64,000 nucleotides of DNA from Nocardia rosealba (GTDB lineage: Bacteria > Actinomycetota > Actinomycetes > Mycobacteriales > Mycobacteriaceae): assembly GCF_020216065.1 (NCBI RefSeq), contig NZ_JAIWNA010000004.1:124001-188000 (forward strand), given 5' to 3'. Below are positions 40,126-48,393 of this stretch, one piece after another (within the stretch, counting starts at the first letter, position 1; each line of letters starts with the position of its first letter). Under the pieces are notes generated by a model. The model was not told the DNA's origin. It saw nothing but the letters and a program-made list of their open reading frames with translations, and searched no databases. The position numbers and the translations under genes were made by a program.

Positions 40126-42717
40126 CTACTTGGCGTCGAATTCCCGTGCGCGCAAGGCGCGTTCGATGCCGGCGCGACCCTCCGAGACCAGGCGGTGCAG
40201 GGCAGGCGGGTGGTCACCGGCGAGGAATTCGTCGGCCTCGGCCATCGCTTCCTCGGTGATCGCCCAGTGCGGGTACAGGCCGACGACGACGGTCTGGGCC
40301 ACCTCGCTCGAGCGGCGTTCCCAGACGGCGGGAACCTCGGCGAAGTAGCGGTCGACATACGGGGTGAGCAGCTCACCCTGGCCCGCGGGGGCGAAGCCGC
40401 CGACGATGGCGCGGGCGGTGATGTTGGGGACCGTGTCGTCGCCCATCACCGTGTTCCAGGCCTGTTCCTTCACCGCCGCCAGCGGGCGGGCAGCGCGGGC
40501 GGCGGCGGCCTGGCGCTTGCCCGCCGCTGTCGGGTCACGGTCCAGCTCGGCGTCGATCACCGGGGACTCGGGCCCGTCGGCGTCGATGCGTCCCGCGGCG
40601 GCCAGTGCGGTGACGACGCGCCAGCGCAGGTCGGTGTCGACAGTGAGCCCGCCCAGCCCGACCTCCACCGGATCGCTGTCGAGCAGCTGGGCGAGCGCAT
40701 CGGTGTGCCGGGTGTCGAGCTTGGCGCCGGTGAGCGCGTTGACGAACGCCAGCTGATGATCCGAACCCGCCTCGGCGCCGCGCGCCAGTTCCAGCAGCCG
40801 ATCGGCGAAACCGGGCCAGCCCTCCTGCTCGGCCCAACCGGGCTCCGCGTAGCTCGAGATGGCGGTCGCGGCCTGCATGAGCAACCGCTGTACCACCCCG
40901 ATCTCGGACTCGGCGCCGATCCCGCGCTGCACGAGCGCCACGAAATCGCGCGCCTTCATCTCTGCCTGCCGGGTCATCTCCCAGGCCGCCGACCAGGCCA
41001 GCGTGCGCGGCAGTGATTCGGCGATGTCACCGACACGGTCCACGACCACCGCGAGCGAATCGGGATCCAGGCGCAGCGAGCAGTAGGTGAGGTCGTCGTC
41101 GTTGACCAGTACCAGGGCCCCACGCGGCACCCCGACCAGCTCCGGAACCTCGGTCCGCGCGGCGGCGTCGAGGTCGAGCTCGATGCGCTTGGCACGCACC
41201 AGCTTTCCGTCGACATCGTCGTAGACACCGATCGCGATCCGGTGCACGCGGTACTCGCCCGCACCCGGTGCGGCGCCCTCCTGCACGACGGCGAAACTCG
41301 AGAAGGTGCCGTCGGCCGCGACGGTGAAATCGGGCCGCAGGATATTGAGGCCCGTGGTCTTGAGCCACTGCGCACCCCAGTCCGACAGATCACGCCCCGA
41401 CGCCTTCTCCAGCGCGGACAGCAGATCGTCGAAAGTGGCGTTGCCGTAGGCATGTTCGGCGAAGTAGTCGCGCAGACCGGCCAGGAACGGCTGCAACCCG
41501 ACATAGGCGACCAGCTGCTTGAGCACCGAGGCGCCCTTGGCGTAGGTGATGCCGTCGAAGTTCACCTCCACCGCGTGCAGGTCGGGGATGTCGGCCGCGA
41601 TCGGGTGGGTCGAGGGCAGCTGGTCCTGGCGGTAGGCCCAGGACTTCTCCACATTCGCGAAAGTGGTCCAGGCACTGGTGTATTCGGTCGCCTCGGCCTG
41701 GCACAGCACCGACGCGAACGTCGCGAACGACTCGTTGAGCCACAGGTCGTCCCACCACTTCATGGTGACCAGGTCGCCGAACCACATGTGCGCCATCTCG
41801 TGCAGCACCGTCTCTGCGCGGCGCTCGTACGACGCGCGGGTCACCTTGGACCGGAACACATAGTCCTCGAGGAACGTGACCGCGCCCGCGTTCTCCATCG
41901 CGCCCGCGTTGAACTCCGGCACGAACAGCTGGTCGTACTTGCCGAAGGCGTACGGCACACCGAAGTTCTTGTGGTAGAAGTCGAAACCCTGCTTGGTCTC
42001 GGTGAACAGCCGCTCGTGGTCCATGTGCTCGGCCAGCGAGGCCCGGCAGAACAGGCCCAGGGGGATCTCGCCGTGGCTGTCGGAATAGGTGTCGGTCCAC
42101 GTGGCATAGGGACCGGCGATCATCGCGACCAGGTAGGTGCTCATCCGCGGCGTGGTCGCGAACGTGTGGCGCACGACGGCGCCGACCCTGTGCTGGTCGA
42201 TATCGGCGCCGTTGGACACGACAACCCAGTCGCTCGGCGCCGTCGCGACCACATCGAAGGTGGCCTTGAGATCGGGCTGGTCGAAGCAGGCGAACATCCG
42301 CTTGGCGTCGGCGGTCTCGAACTGCGAGTACAGGTAGACCTTGCCGTCGGCCGGGTCGACGAAGCGGTGCAGGCCCTCACCGGTGTGCGAGTACTCGCAG
42401 TCGGCCACCACCACGAGCTCGTTGTTCTCGGCCAGGTCCGACAGGGCGATACCGGTCTCCTCGGCGTAGGAACTCACATCGAGGTCCCGACCGTTGAGCA
42501 CCGCCGAGCGCACCCGCGCCGCGACCAGATCGATGAAAGTGCTCGCCCCGGGCTTCGCGGTGAAGGTGACGGTCGTCGTCGAACCGAAGGTGTCCGACAC
42601 CGCCGAATCCGCCCCGCGCGGCTGGTCGGTGAGGTCGAGCTCGATCCGGTAGTTGTCCACGGCCACCACGGCCGCGCGTTCGACCGCCTGGTCGCGGGTG
42701 AGATTCGGGGCAGACAT
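40126..42717 (-). CDS. pepN: aminopeptidase N (M1 metallopeptidase)
   Basis: 863 residues, the mycobacterial PepN length; ATG 42717 follows GAAGGAG. Substrate-binding GAMENAGAV and the zinc site HEMAHMWFGDLV followed 18 residues later by the Glu in NESFA are intact. The N-terminal beta domain contains FDQPDLKATFDVVA, and a large C-terminal ERAP1-like helical domain is present. It removes N-terminal residues from peptides in the cytoplasm, downstream of Clp and proteasome action. It is a single gene divergent from purC and ended by a hairpin. Confidence 0.95.
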   Translation of the reverse strand: MSAPNLTRDQAVERAAVVAVDNYRIELDLTDQPRGADSAVSDTFGSTTTVTFTAKPGASTFIDLVAARVRSAVLNGRDLDVSSYAEETGIALSDLAENNELVVVADCEYSHTGEGLHRFVDPADGKVYLYSQFETADAKRMFACFDQPDLKATFDVVATAPSDWVVVSNGADIDQHRVGAVVRHTFATTPRMSTYLVAMIAGPYATWTDTYSDSHGEIPLGLFCRASLAEHMDHERLFTETKQGFDFYHKNFGVPYAFGKYDQLFVPEFNAGAMENAGAVTFLEDYVFRSKVTRASYERRAETVLHEMAHMWFGDLVTMKWWDDLWLNESFATFASVLCQAEATEYTSAWTTFANVEKSWAYRQDQLPSTHPIAADIPDLHAVEVNFDGITYAKGASVLKQLVAYVGLQPFLAGLRDYFAEHAYGNATFDDLLSALEKASGRDLSDWGAQWLKTTGLNILRPDFTVAADGTFSSFAVVQEGAAPGAGEYRVHRIAIGVYDDVDGKLVRAKRIELDLDAAARTEVPELVGVPRGALVLVNDDDLTYCSLRLDPDSLAVVVDRVGDIAESLPRTLAWSAAWEMTRQAEMKARDFVALVQRGIGAESEIGVVQRLLMQAATAISSYAEPGWAEQEGWPGFADRLLELARGAEAGSDHQLAFVNALTGAKLDTRHTDALAQLLDSDPVEVGLGGLTVDTDLRWRVVTALAAAGRIDADGPESPVIDAELDRDPTAAGKRQAAAARAARPLAAVKEQAWNTVMGDDTVPNITARAIVGGFAPAGQGELLTPYVDRYFAEVPAVWERRSSEVAQTVVVGLYPHWAITEEAMAEADEFLAGDHPPALHRLVSEGRAGIERALRAREFDAK

Positions 42718-42883
42718 TGATCTCCTTCGTCGTCGACGAACACGGCACGCCTCGCGCGCTCCGGCCTCGGCCGCGCGCACATCAGCGTCCACAATGCCAC
42801 TTGCCGCCGACACCCGCTCACGGGTTTCGGCCCCCTCGGTACAGTGCCTACGGAAAAGTTCGCACCTACCAGGAGGCTCGACG

Positions 42884-43720
42884 TTGAAGCATGTGCACGC
42901 CGGGAAAGTCCGTGACCTCTACGAGGACGGCGATACCCTGCTGCTCGTCGCGTCGGACCGCGTCTCGGTCTACGACGTGGTGCTGCCCACGCCGATCCCC
43001 GGCAAGGGTGCGCTGCTGACCCAGCTGTCGAACTGGTGGTTCGAGTACTTCACCGACATTCCCAACCATGTGGTGTCGGCCACCGACGTGCCCGCCGAGT
43101 TCGCCGGGCGCGGTATCCGGGTGAAGCCGCTGAAGATGCTGCAGGTCGAGTGCATCGCGCGCGGGTACCTGACCGGGTCGGGACTCAAGGAGTACCAGCA
43201 GTCGGGCACCGTCTCCGGTATCGCGCTGCCCCCGGGGCTGCGCGACGGCGACAAACTGCCCGAGCCCATCTTCACCCCCTCGACCAAGGCCGCCGAAGGC
43301 CACGACGAGGCGATCAGCTTCGCCGACGTGGTGAACCAGGAAGGCCGTGAGGTCGCCGAGAAACTGCGGGACCTCACCCTCGAGATCTACACGCGCGGTG
43401 CCGAGCACGCGGCAAAGGCGGGCGTGATCGTCGCCGACACGAAGGTCGAATTCGGCTGGGACGGTGAGGTTCTCACCCTCGGTGACGAGGTGCTCACCTC
43501 CGACTCCTCGCGCTTCTGGCCCGCCGACGAATGGGAGCCCGGCCGCCCCCAACGCTCCTTCGACAAGCAGTTCGTCCGCGACTGGTCCACCTCTACCGGC
43601 TGGAACAAGGAATACCCCGGCCCGGAGATCCCCGCCGACGTGGTCGAGGCGACCCGGCGCAAGTACGAAGAAGCCTACGAGCGCATTACCGGTGCGAGCT
43701 GGACGGGTACCCGGGGATAG
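42884..43720 (+). CDS. purC: SAICAR synthetase (phosphoribosylaminoimidazolesuccinocarboxamide synthase)
   Basis: 278 residues from TTG 42884, which lies 7 nt after AGGAGG; the longer frame runs back into the pepN promoter. The sequence begins LKHVHAGKVRDLYEDGDTLLLVASDRVSVYD and has the PurC signatures LKMLQVECIARGYLTGSG, DTKVEFGWDG and LTSDSSRFWPADEWEPG. The first ~10 residues usual before HxxxGKVR are shortened. It joins CAIR and aspartate with ATP in purine synthesis. No other purine gene is in the window. A TTG start often means modest translation. Confidence 0.93.
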   Translation: MKHVHAGKVRDLYEDGDTLLLVASDRVSVYDVVLPTPIPGKGALLTQLSNWWFEYFTDIPNHVVSATDVPAEFAGRGIRVKPLKMLQVECIARGYLTGSGLKEYQQSGTVSGIALPPGLRDGDKLPEPIFTPSTKAAEGHDEAISFADVVNQEGREVAEKLRDLTLEIYTRGAEHAAKAGVIVADTKVEFGWDGEVLTLGDEVLTSDSSRFWPADEWEPGRPQRSFDKQFVRDWSTSTGWNKEYPGPEIPADVVEATRRKYEEAYERITGASWTGTRG

Positions 43721-43735
43721 TCTTCGCCGCGCTCG

Positions 43736-44092
43736 TCAGTGCACGGGTGCGGCAACACCTTTCACCGCACAGATGTGGTCCATCTGCTCGTTTCCCCATT
43801 CGCCGAGGCTCACCAGCGCGGCGTTGAGCGAGACCCCGCGCTCGGTGAGGGAGTACTCCACCTTCGGTGGGACCTGCGGGTAGATCTCACGGCTGATGAT
43901 GCCGTCGTGCTCCAGTTCGCGGAGCTGCTGGATCAGCATCTTCTCGGTGACACCGGGGACGAGGCGTTTCAGGTCGCCGAAGCGCTGGGTGCCGGTGGAC
44001 AGGGCCCACAGGATCAGGGCCTTCCACTTGCCGCCCACCACGTCGAGGGCGGCATCGATGCCGCATGAATACGGATGCTGTCGCTGCTTCAT
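43736..44092 (-). CDS. HxlR family transcriptional regulator
   Basis: 118 residues from ATG 44092; an upstream GTG at 44131 is in frame but falls inside the operator. The winged helix is typical: HPYSCGIDAALDVVGGKWKALILWALSTGTQRFGDLKRLVPGVTEKMLIQQLRELEHDGI with the conserved early Cys and GGKWK. YPQVPPKVEYSLTERG is the wing. It is divergent from the imine-reductase-like gene; the perfect repeat ACTTCACA-N9-TGTGAAGT between them is the probable binding site. HxlR proteins often sense electrophiles or oxidants through the Cys. Confidence 0.88.
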   Translation of the reverse strand: MKQRQHPYSCGIDAALDVVGGKWKALILWALSTGTQRFGDLKRLVPGVTEKMLIQQLRELEHDGIISREIYPQVPPKVEYSLTERGVSLNAALVSLGEWGNEQMDHICAVKGVAAPVH

Positions 44093-44124
44093 CTTCGCCT
44101 TACTTACTTTTTTGTAGGTATTGC

Positions 44125-44149
44125 ACTTCACAGTCGGTACTTGTGAAGT
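44125..44149. promoter_or_regulatory. HxlR operator
   Basis: ACTTCACA (44125-44132) and TGTGAAGT (44142-44149) are perfect inverted 8-bp arms separated by 9 bp. The 17-bp centre-to-centre distance fits a winged-helix dimer. It lies between hxlR and the divergent oxidoreductase gene. Confidence 0.65.
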
Positions 44150-44218
44150 CTAGCGCAACGGGCGAATCTGGAAGTGCATCGCCGAGCGACGGCGACAACC
44201 TTTCGGACTAGGGGAGCA

Positions 44219-45037
44219 ATGAGCAACTCGACTGCGGTACAGCGCGTTTCGGTGATCGGTCTCGGCGCGATGGGTGCCGCGCTCGCGAAGGCGCTGCTGG
44301 CGGGTGGACACGAGGTGACGGTGTGGAACCGCACCGCCGCGCGGGCCGAACCGCTGGTTGCCGAAGGCGCGACGGTGGCGACCACCTCGGCCGAGGCGAT
44401 GGCGGCCGGGGACCTGGTGATCCTGTGCGTCCTCGACGACGCGGCGGTGCGCGAGCACGTGGAGCCCGCCGCCGAGCAGTTGCGCGGCCGCGTGGTGGTG
44501 AATCTGACGACCACCACCCCGGAACAGGGGCGCTCGCTCGGCCGCTGGGCCGAGGCGAACGGCGTGGAGCTCGTCGACGGCGGCATCATGGCGGTGCCGT
44601 CGATGATCGGCGGGCCCGCGGCCTTCCTGCTCTACAGCGGTATCACCGCCGCGTTCGACCGGTTCCGGCACGTTCTGGATCTGTTCGGCCGCGCCGAATG
44701 GGTCGGTACGGACTACGGTGCCGCAGCCATGTACGACCTGGCGATTCTCGGCGGCATGTACTCGATGTTCGCCGGCTTCCAGCAGGGCGGGAAGATGGTG
44801 CGCACCACCGGTGGTTCGGCTGCTCACCTGGCCACCCTGATGGGCCCGTTCCTGCAGGCGATGGCCGGGATGTTCGCGCAGTACGCACCCGGCATCGACG
44901 ACCCGGCAACCTATGTTCCCGAACAGAGCGCCGAATTCACCGCGGGCGCGCTCACCACCATCAACACCGCCGCGGACGAGGCGGGTACGCCCTCCGAGTT
45001 GCTTCAGGTGCTGCTGAAGACGGTGCCCGGCATCTGA
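44219..45037 (+). CDS. imine-reductase-like NAD(P)-dependent oxidoreductase
   Basis: 272 residues; ATG 44219 behind AGGGGAG. The N-terminal Rossmann fold has VIGLGAMGAALAKAL (GxGxxG) and WNRTAARAEPLV, with Arg favouring NADPH. VVNLTTTTPEQGRSLGRWAE takes the place of the beta-hydroxyacid dehydrogenase signature. The C-terminal helical domain has AAMYDLAILGGMYSMFAGFQQG with Asp173 where D-type imine reductases carry their proton donor, whereas 6-phosphogluconate-type dehydrogenases use Lys. It therefore likely reduces a cyclic imine or a related carbonyl. It is divergent from HxlR and probably induced by the imine or an electrophile. Confidence 0.82.
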   Translation: MSNSTAVQRVSVIGLGAMGAALAKALLAGGHEVTVWNRTAARAEPLVAEGATVATTSAEAMAAGDLVILCVLDDAAVREHVEPAAEQLRGRVVVNLTTTTPEQGRSLGRWAEANGVELVDGGIMAVPSMIGGPAAFLLYSGITAAFDRFRHVLDLFGRAEWVGTDYGAAAMYDLAILGGMYSMFAGFQQGGKMVRTTGGSAAHLATLMGPFLQAMAGMFAQYAPGIDDPATYVPEQSAEFTAGALTTINTAADEAGTPSELLQVLLKTVPGI

Positions 45038-45046
45038 GCCCGAGTA

Positions 45047-45085
45047 CGCGGTCCGACCGTGCGAAAGTTCCGCGATCGGACCGCG
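45047..45085. terminator. bidirectional hairpin between convergent genes
   Basis: A 10-bp perfect stem (CGCGGTCCGA, 45047-45056; TCGGACCGCG, 45076-45085) with a 19-nt loop sits in the 74-bp gap between the converging oxidoreductase and flavodoxin-fold genes. There is no T-run on either side. Confidence 0.55.
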
Positions 45086-45111
45086 CTGTGTGCCCGGCGA
45101 CCGGGCCGGGG

Positions 45112-45870
45112 TCAGGCGTTCACCAACTCGGCTGCGAGGAGTTCGTCGACGAAGCCCTCGGCCCGCGCGTCGAACGCGGCGTAATGCGCGGCTCGTGCGT
45201 CACCCGCGATGGCCTCGCCGATCACCAGATTGCCTTCGGCGTCGATGGTTTGGGGCTGGTCCTCGGCGTCGGGCAGCAGGCCGACGCGGGAGTCCGCGAA
45301 GCCGCTGTAGTACGCCAACCCCTCGTTGAGCTGGGCCTCGAGTAGCTGCTGCATGCCGGGAACGATCGCGTCGCCCGCGGTGGCGCCCGCCAAACCCAGC
45401 CACAGGATGCGTTTGCCCGCCAGCTTCGGCTTGCTGCGGCCGTAGGCGAAACCGTAGTTCCAGACGCTGTCGATCCAGCCCTTGAGCATGGCGGGAACGC
45501 TCTGCCAGTACACCGGGAACACGACGACGATCACGTCGGCGGCCTGGACCCGGCGCATGTGCGCCTCGATGGTCGCCGAGTACACCTTGTCGCGATTGCC
45601 CCATTCGGGCTGGTCGGCGACGGTCATCCGGGGTTCGAAGTTCTCGCGGTGCAGGTCGAGGAAGTCGATCGCGTACCCGGCGGCGGTGAGCCGGGCGACC
45701 GCGCGGTCGGCGACATGAGCCGACAGGGAATCGGCGCGGTGATGCGACAGGACCACCAGGGCCCGCCGGTCGATCGCCGATTCTCCTGCGTTCCCGGGGT
45801 GAGCGAGGCCGGTGGACGCGGGAGGCGTTGCGGTGCGCGCGGATTCGGGTGTAGCGGAGGGCTGCGACAT
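45112..45870 (-). CDS. NAD(P)H oxidoreductase, flavodoxin-like fold
   Basis: 252 residues from ATG 45870 with AGGGAG upstream. A disordered 40-residue lead precedes the flavodoxin-like fold: RALVVLSHHRADSLSAHVADRAV, ADVIVVVFPVYWQSVPAMLKGWIDSVWNYGFAYG and RILWLGLAGATAGDA. These are features of the NQO/KefF/MdaB quinone-reductase family, which use FMN or FAD to reduce quinones or azo compounds by two electrons. It is divergent from an AraC regulator (125-bp gap), which probably controls it. The 40-residue lead suggests that an internal start is possible. Confidence 0.83.
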   Translation of the reverse strand: MSQPSATPESARTATPPASTGLAHPGNAGESAIDRRALVVLSHHRADSLSAHVADRAVARLTAAGYAIDFLDLHRENFEPRMTVADQPEWGNRDKVYSATIEAHMRRVQAADVIVVVFPVYWQSVPAMLKGWIDSVWNYGFAYGRSKPKLAGKRILWLGLAGATAGDAIVPGMQQLLEAQLNEGLAYYSGFADSRVGLLPDAEDQPQTIDAEGNLVIGEAIAGDARAAHYAAFDARAEGFVDELLAAELVNA

Positions 45871-45994
45871 GGTGACTCCCTGGTCATCGGTGGTGCGGGC
45901 GGTTTGCCCTGTGTGCTTCGAGTCAACCGTGAATCGCGTGGACGATCTATGGGTGATCATCTCCAGTCGATAGGAATTCGTCTACGCTGGTGGC

Positions 45995-46957
45995 GTGGAT
46001 CCGTTGAGTTCGCTGTTGAGTGGCATTCGTGCCGAAGGATCGGTCGTCACGCACGCCGTGCTGCGGTCGCCGTGGACCATCCGTTTCGCCGACCGTGCGC
46101 CCCTGGTCATGGTCACCGTCCTGTGTGGTGGCGGCACTCTCGTGCTCGCCGACGGGTCGTCGACCCGGCTGGTGGCCGGAGACACCGCCGTCGTCCAGGC
46201 CTGCGAACCGTTCCACCTGGCCGATACCCGCGCCACGCTCGACCGCCCGCACATGGGCTACGAGTTGTCGTGTTTCGTGCCCCGCGGTTTCGGCCCGGCC
46301 GATCTCGCCTGTGCCACACCGGAACTCGTCGAGACGGCGACCGGCGCGCCCGAGGAGACATCGCTCGTCGTCGGCGCCTATCGGGCGTCCGGGCGACGGC
46401 ACGAACGGCTGCTGCGAGCGTTGCCGCCGGTGATGGTCGTCAGCGACGACCCGGAGGTCTGCGCGTGGCTGGAACAGTCCGCCGCCGACGCGGTCCGGCT
46501 CAGCGCGGGCTCACAGGCGCTGATGGACCGGCTCCTGGACTGGGCGCTGGTGTGCACGCTGCGCACCTGGCTTGCGGCACAGCAACATTGCGCGCCCGCC
46601 TGGTATCGCGGTATGGCCGACCCGGTCGTCGGGCCCGCGCTCGAGGCCATCCACAACGATCCGTTCCGGCGCTGGACGGTGGCCGATCTGGCGGCCGAGG
46701 CGGCGGTGTCGCGGGCCCTGTTCGCGCGCCGGTTCAGTGAGGTGATGGGCGAGACGCCGCTGGCCTATCTCACCGAATGGCGGATGGCCGAGGCCGAGGA
46801 ACTGCTCGCCGACCCGAATCGTAGCGTCGCCCAGGTGGCGACGACCGTCGGCTACTCCGATGCGTTCGGGTTCAGTGCCGCATTCAAACGCCTTCGCGGA
46901 CAGAGCCCTTCGGAATTCCGCTCCACGCTGCGACAGCCCGCCCTGGCGAGGGCGTGA
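45995..46957 (+). CDS. AraC family transcriptional regulator (cupin_6 sensor)
   Basis: 320 residues; GTG 45995 lies 6 nt after TACGCT, a probable leaderless start. The N-terminal cupin_6 domain (residues ~5-180) has GGGTLVLADGSSTRLVAGDTAVV. The C-terminal HTH_18 pair (residues ~210-310) reads WTVADLAAEAAVSRALFARRFSEVMGETPLAYLTEWRM and SVAQVATTVGYSDAFGFSAAFKRLRGQSPSEFR. It is divergent from the flavodoxin-fold oxidoreductase and is its likely activator in response to an oxidised or electrophilic ligand. Its stop is 1 nt from the convergent NUDIX stop. Confidence 0.9.
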   Translation: MDPLSSLLSGIRAEGSVVTHAVLRSPWTIRFADRAPLVMVTVLCGGGTLVLADGSSTRLVAGDTAVVQACEPFHLADTRATLDRPHMGYELSCFVPRGFGPADLACATPELVETATGAPEETSLVVGAYRASGRRHERLLRALPPVMVVSDDPEVCAWLEQSAADAVRLSAGSQALMDRLLDWALVCTLRTWLAAQQHCAPAWYRGMADPVVGPALEAIHNDPFRRWTVADLAAEAAVSRALFARRFSEVMGETPLAYLTEWRMAEAEELLADPNRSVAQVATTVGYSDAFGFSAAFKRLRGQSPSEFRSTLRQPALARA

Positions 46958-46958
46958 G

Positions 46959-47450
46959 TCACGGCGTCGGGGCGGTACCCGCGAGGTGCTCGGCCAGGCG
47001 CTGCAACAGCGGACGCTGGCCCTTGACCAGCTTGGGCTCGGCGATCGCCGGGGCGGACCAGCCCACCCGGTCGATCTCGGGGAACTCGCCGAGACGGCCC
47101 GAGCGCGGCGGCCACTCCATGGTGAAGGTGCCCGGGACGATCGCGTCCGGATCGAGATCGCCCTCCACTGCCCACACCGTGACCGTCTTACGGCGCGATC
47201 CGCTGCCGTACTGCACGTCACCGAGCGCGATCCACGGGCCGTCCGGCACCGGCAACCCGAGCTCCTCGGTGAACTCGCGTGCGGCGGCCACCTCCGCCGA
47301 TTCGACCCCGATCTCGTACTCGCCCTTGGGAATCGACCACGCCGACTCGTCCTTCTTCGCGAACAACGGTCCGCCCATGTGCCCGATCAACACCTCGATC
47401 CCGGCCTCGCCACGCCGGAACACCAGTACACCCGCGCTGTAGACATTCAC
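46959..47450 (-). CDS. NUDIX hydrolase
   Basis: 163 residues from GTG 47450; the ATG at 47446 is out of frame. The Nudix box is complete: G-EYEIG-VESAEVAAAREFTEELGL (G-x5-E-x7-REUxEExGU). N-terminal SAGVLVFRRGEAGIEVLIGHMGGPLFAKKDESAWSIPKGEY is typical of the NADH-pyrophosphatase or MutT-like group that handles dinucleotides or oxidised nucleotides. The long middle segment and C-terminal helix are unassigned. It lies tail to tail with AraC (1 nt). Specific substrate unknown. Confidence 0.88.
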   Translation of the reverse strand: MNVYSAGVLVFRRGEAGIEVLIGHMGGPLFAKKDESAWSIPKGEYEIGVESAEVAAAREFTEELGLPVPDGPWIALGDVQYGSGSRRKTVTVWAVEGDLDPDAIVPGTFTMEWPPRSGRLGEFPEIDRVGWSAPAIAEPKLVKGQRPLLQRLAEHLAGTAPTP

Positions 47451-47489
47451 GCCGTCGAGTCTGCCAGGTGCGGGAAACGCGGTGGCGGC

Positions 47490-47900
47490 TCAGTCGAGGG
47501 CGTCGACGAAACGGGTGAGCAGGCGGGCGAATTCGGTGCGCTCGGTGGGGGTCCAGCCGGACATGGCGCGATCGAAAGCGCTCTGGCGGCGTCGGTGGGC
47601 GGCGGCGAGGATGCCGGTGCCCCGGTCGGTGAGCTCCAGGAGTGACCGTCTGCCGTCGGTCTGATCGGCCACGCGGCGCACCGAGCCGTCGGCCACGGCG
47701 GCGGCGACCAGCTTGCTCGCGCGCGGTTGGTCGACGGCGAGGGCGGCGGCGACGGTGGAGACAGTGGGGCTCTGGTGTGCCTCGATGACGTCGAGTACAT
47801 CGAACACCTGCCCGGTCGGCGCGTCCGGCGACAGCGTCCGCCGGGTTTGGCGGCGCCGGATACCGATCATGGCTCGTTCGATGTGCTCGATCTCGTTCAC
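47490..47900 (-). CDS. MarR family transcriptional regulator
   Basis: 136 residues from GTG 47900, 6 nt after TATCAT with no ribosome-binding site. The winged helix reads VSTVAAALAVDQPRASKLVAAAVADGSVRRVADQTDGRRSLLELTDRG. The dimerisation helices RAMIGIRRRQTRRTL and FARLLTRFVDALD flank it. It is divergent from a second MarR-like gene across 64 bp that contains a 28-bp inverted repeat, an arrangement suggesting cross- or autoregulation. Ligand unknown. Confidence 0.88.
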   Translation of the reverse strand: MNEIEHIERAMIGIRRRQTRRTLSPDAPTGQVFDVLDVIEAHQSPTVSTVAAALAVDQPRASKLVAAAVADGSVRRVADQTDGRRSLLELTDRGTGILAAAHRRRQSAFDRAMSGWTPTERTEFARLLTRFVDALD

Positions 47901-47920
47901 GCCATCATGATAGCCTTTTA

Positions 47921-47948
47921 CATGTACATGTCCTTTGACATATACATG
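47921..47948. promoter_or_regulatory. shared operator of the divergent MarR pair
   Basis: CATGTACATGTC (47921-47932) and GACATATACATG (47937-47948) are inverted arms with one mismatch and a CTTT spacer. The perfect palindrome ACATGTACATGT is nested in the left part (47920-47931). A plus-strand -35 TTTACA (47917-47922) and -10 TATACA (47941-47946) lie within it, so binding would block the promoter. Confidence 0.65.
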
Positions 47949-47964
47949 CGTTGGGAGGTTTCTC

Positions 47965-48384
47965 ATGGCTGAGCGTCGGCTCATCGGGTACCAGGTCAAG
48001 CGGCTGGACCAGCTGATCGAGGCCGCCTTCGACCGTGCCGTCGAGTCCGTCGGCATGACGCGCCGCGAGTGGCAGACGCTCTCGACGATTGAGTGTGACC
48101 ACCCCGACCATGCGGAATTGGTGCGAGCGCTTCGCCCGTTCTGGGAGCACAACGGCGAATCCGTCGACGCGGTGATCCAGGGCTTGACCGAACGCGGCTG
48201 GATCACCGGTGCATCGACGGGTCGCTGGGAACTCACGTCAGCGGGTCGACGCGCCTACGAGTCGGCGACCGATTCCGTGGGGACCATCCGGCGCCACCTG
48301 TCCGACGGCATCGGCGCGGACGAATTCGCCGCCTGCACAGCGACTCTCGAACGCATGATCGCGAACCTCAAGTCGGCGACCTGA
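47965..48384 (+). CDS. MarR/winged-helix family protein
   Basis: 139 residues; ATG 47965 with GGGAGG at good spacing. MAERRLIGYQVKRLDQLIEAAFDRAVESVGMTRREWQTLSTI is the MarR dimerisation and HTH lead; VIQGLTERGWITGASTGRWELTSAGRRAYESA is the recognition/wing part. The recognition helix is short and acidic (ECDHPDHAELVRALRPFWEHN), so DNA contacts may differ from typical MarR. It is divergent from another MarR gene with a shared operator. Possibly the two regulators control each other. Confidence 0.82.
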   Translation: MAERRLIGYQVKRLDQLIEAAFDRAVESVGMTRREWQTLSTIECDHPDHAELVRALRPFWEHNGESVDAVIQGLTERGWITGASTGRWELTSAGRRAYESATDSVGTIRRHLSDGIGADEFAACTATLERMIANLKSAT

Positions 48385-48393
48385 GCTGCTCGC

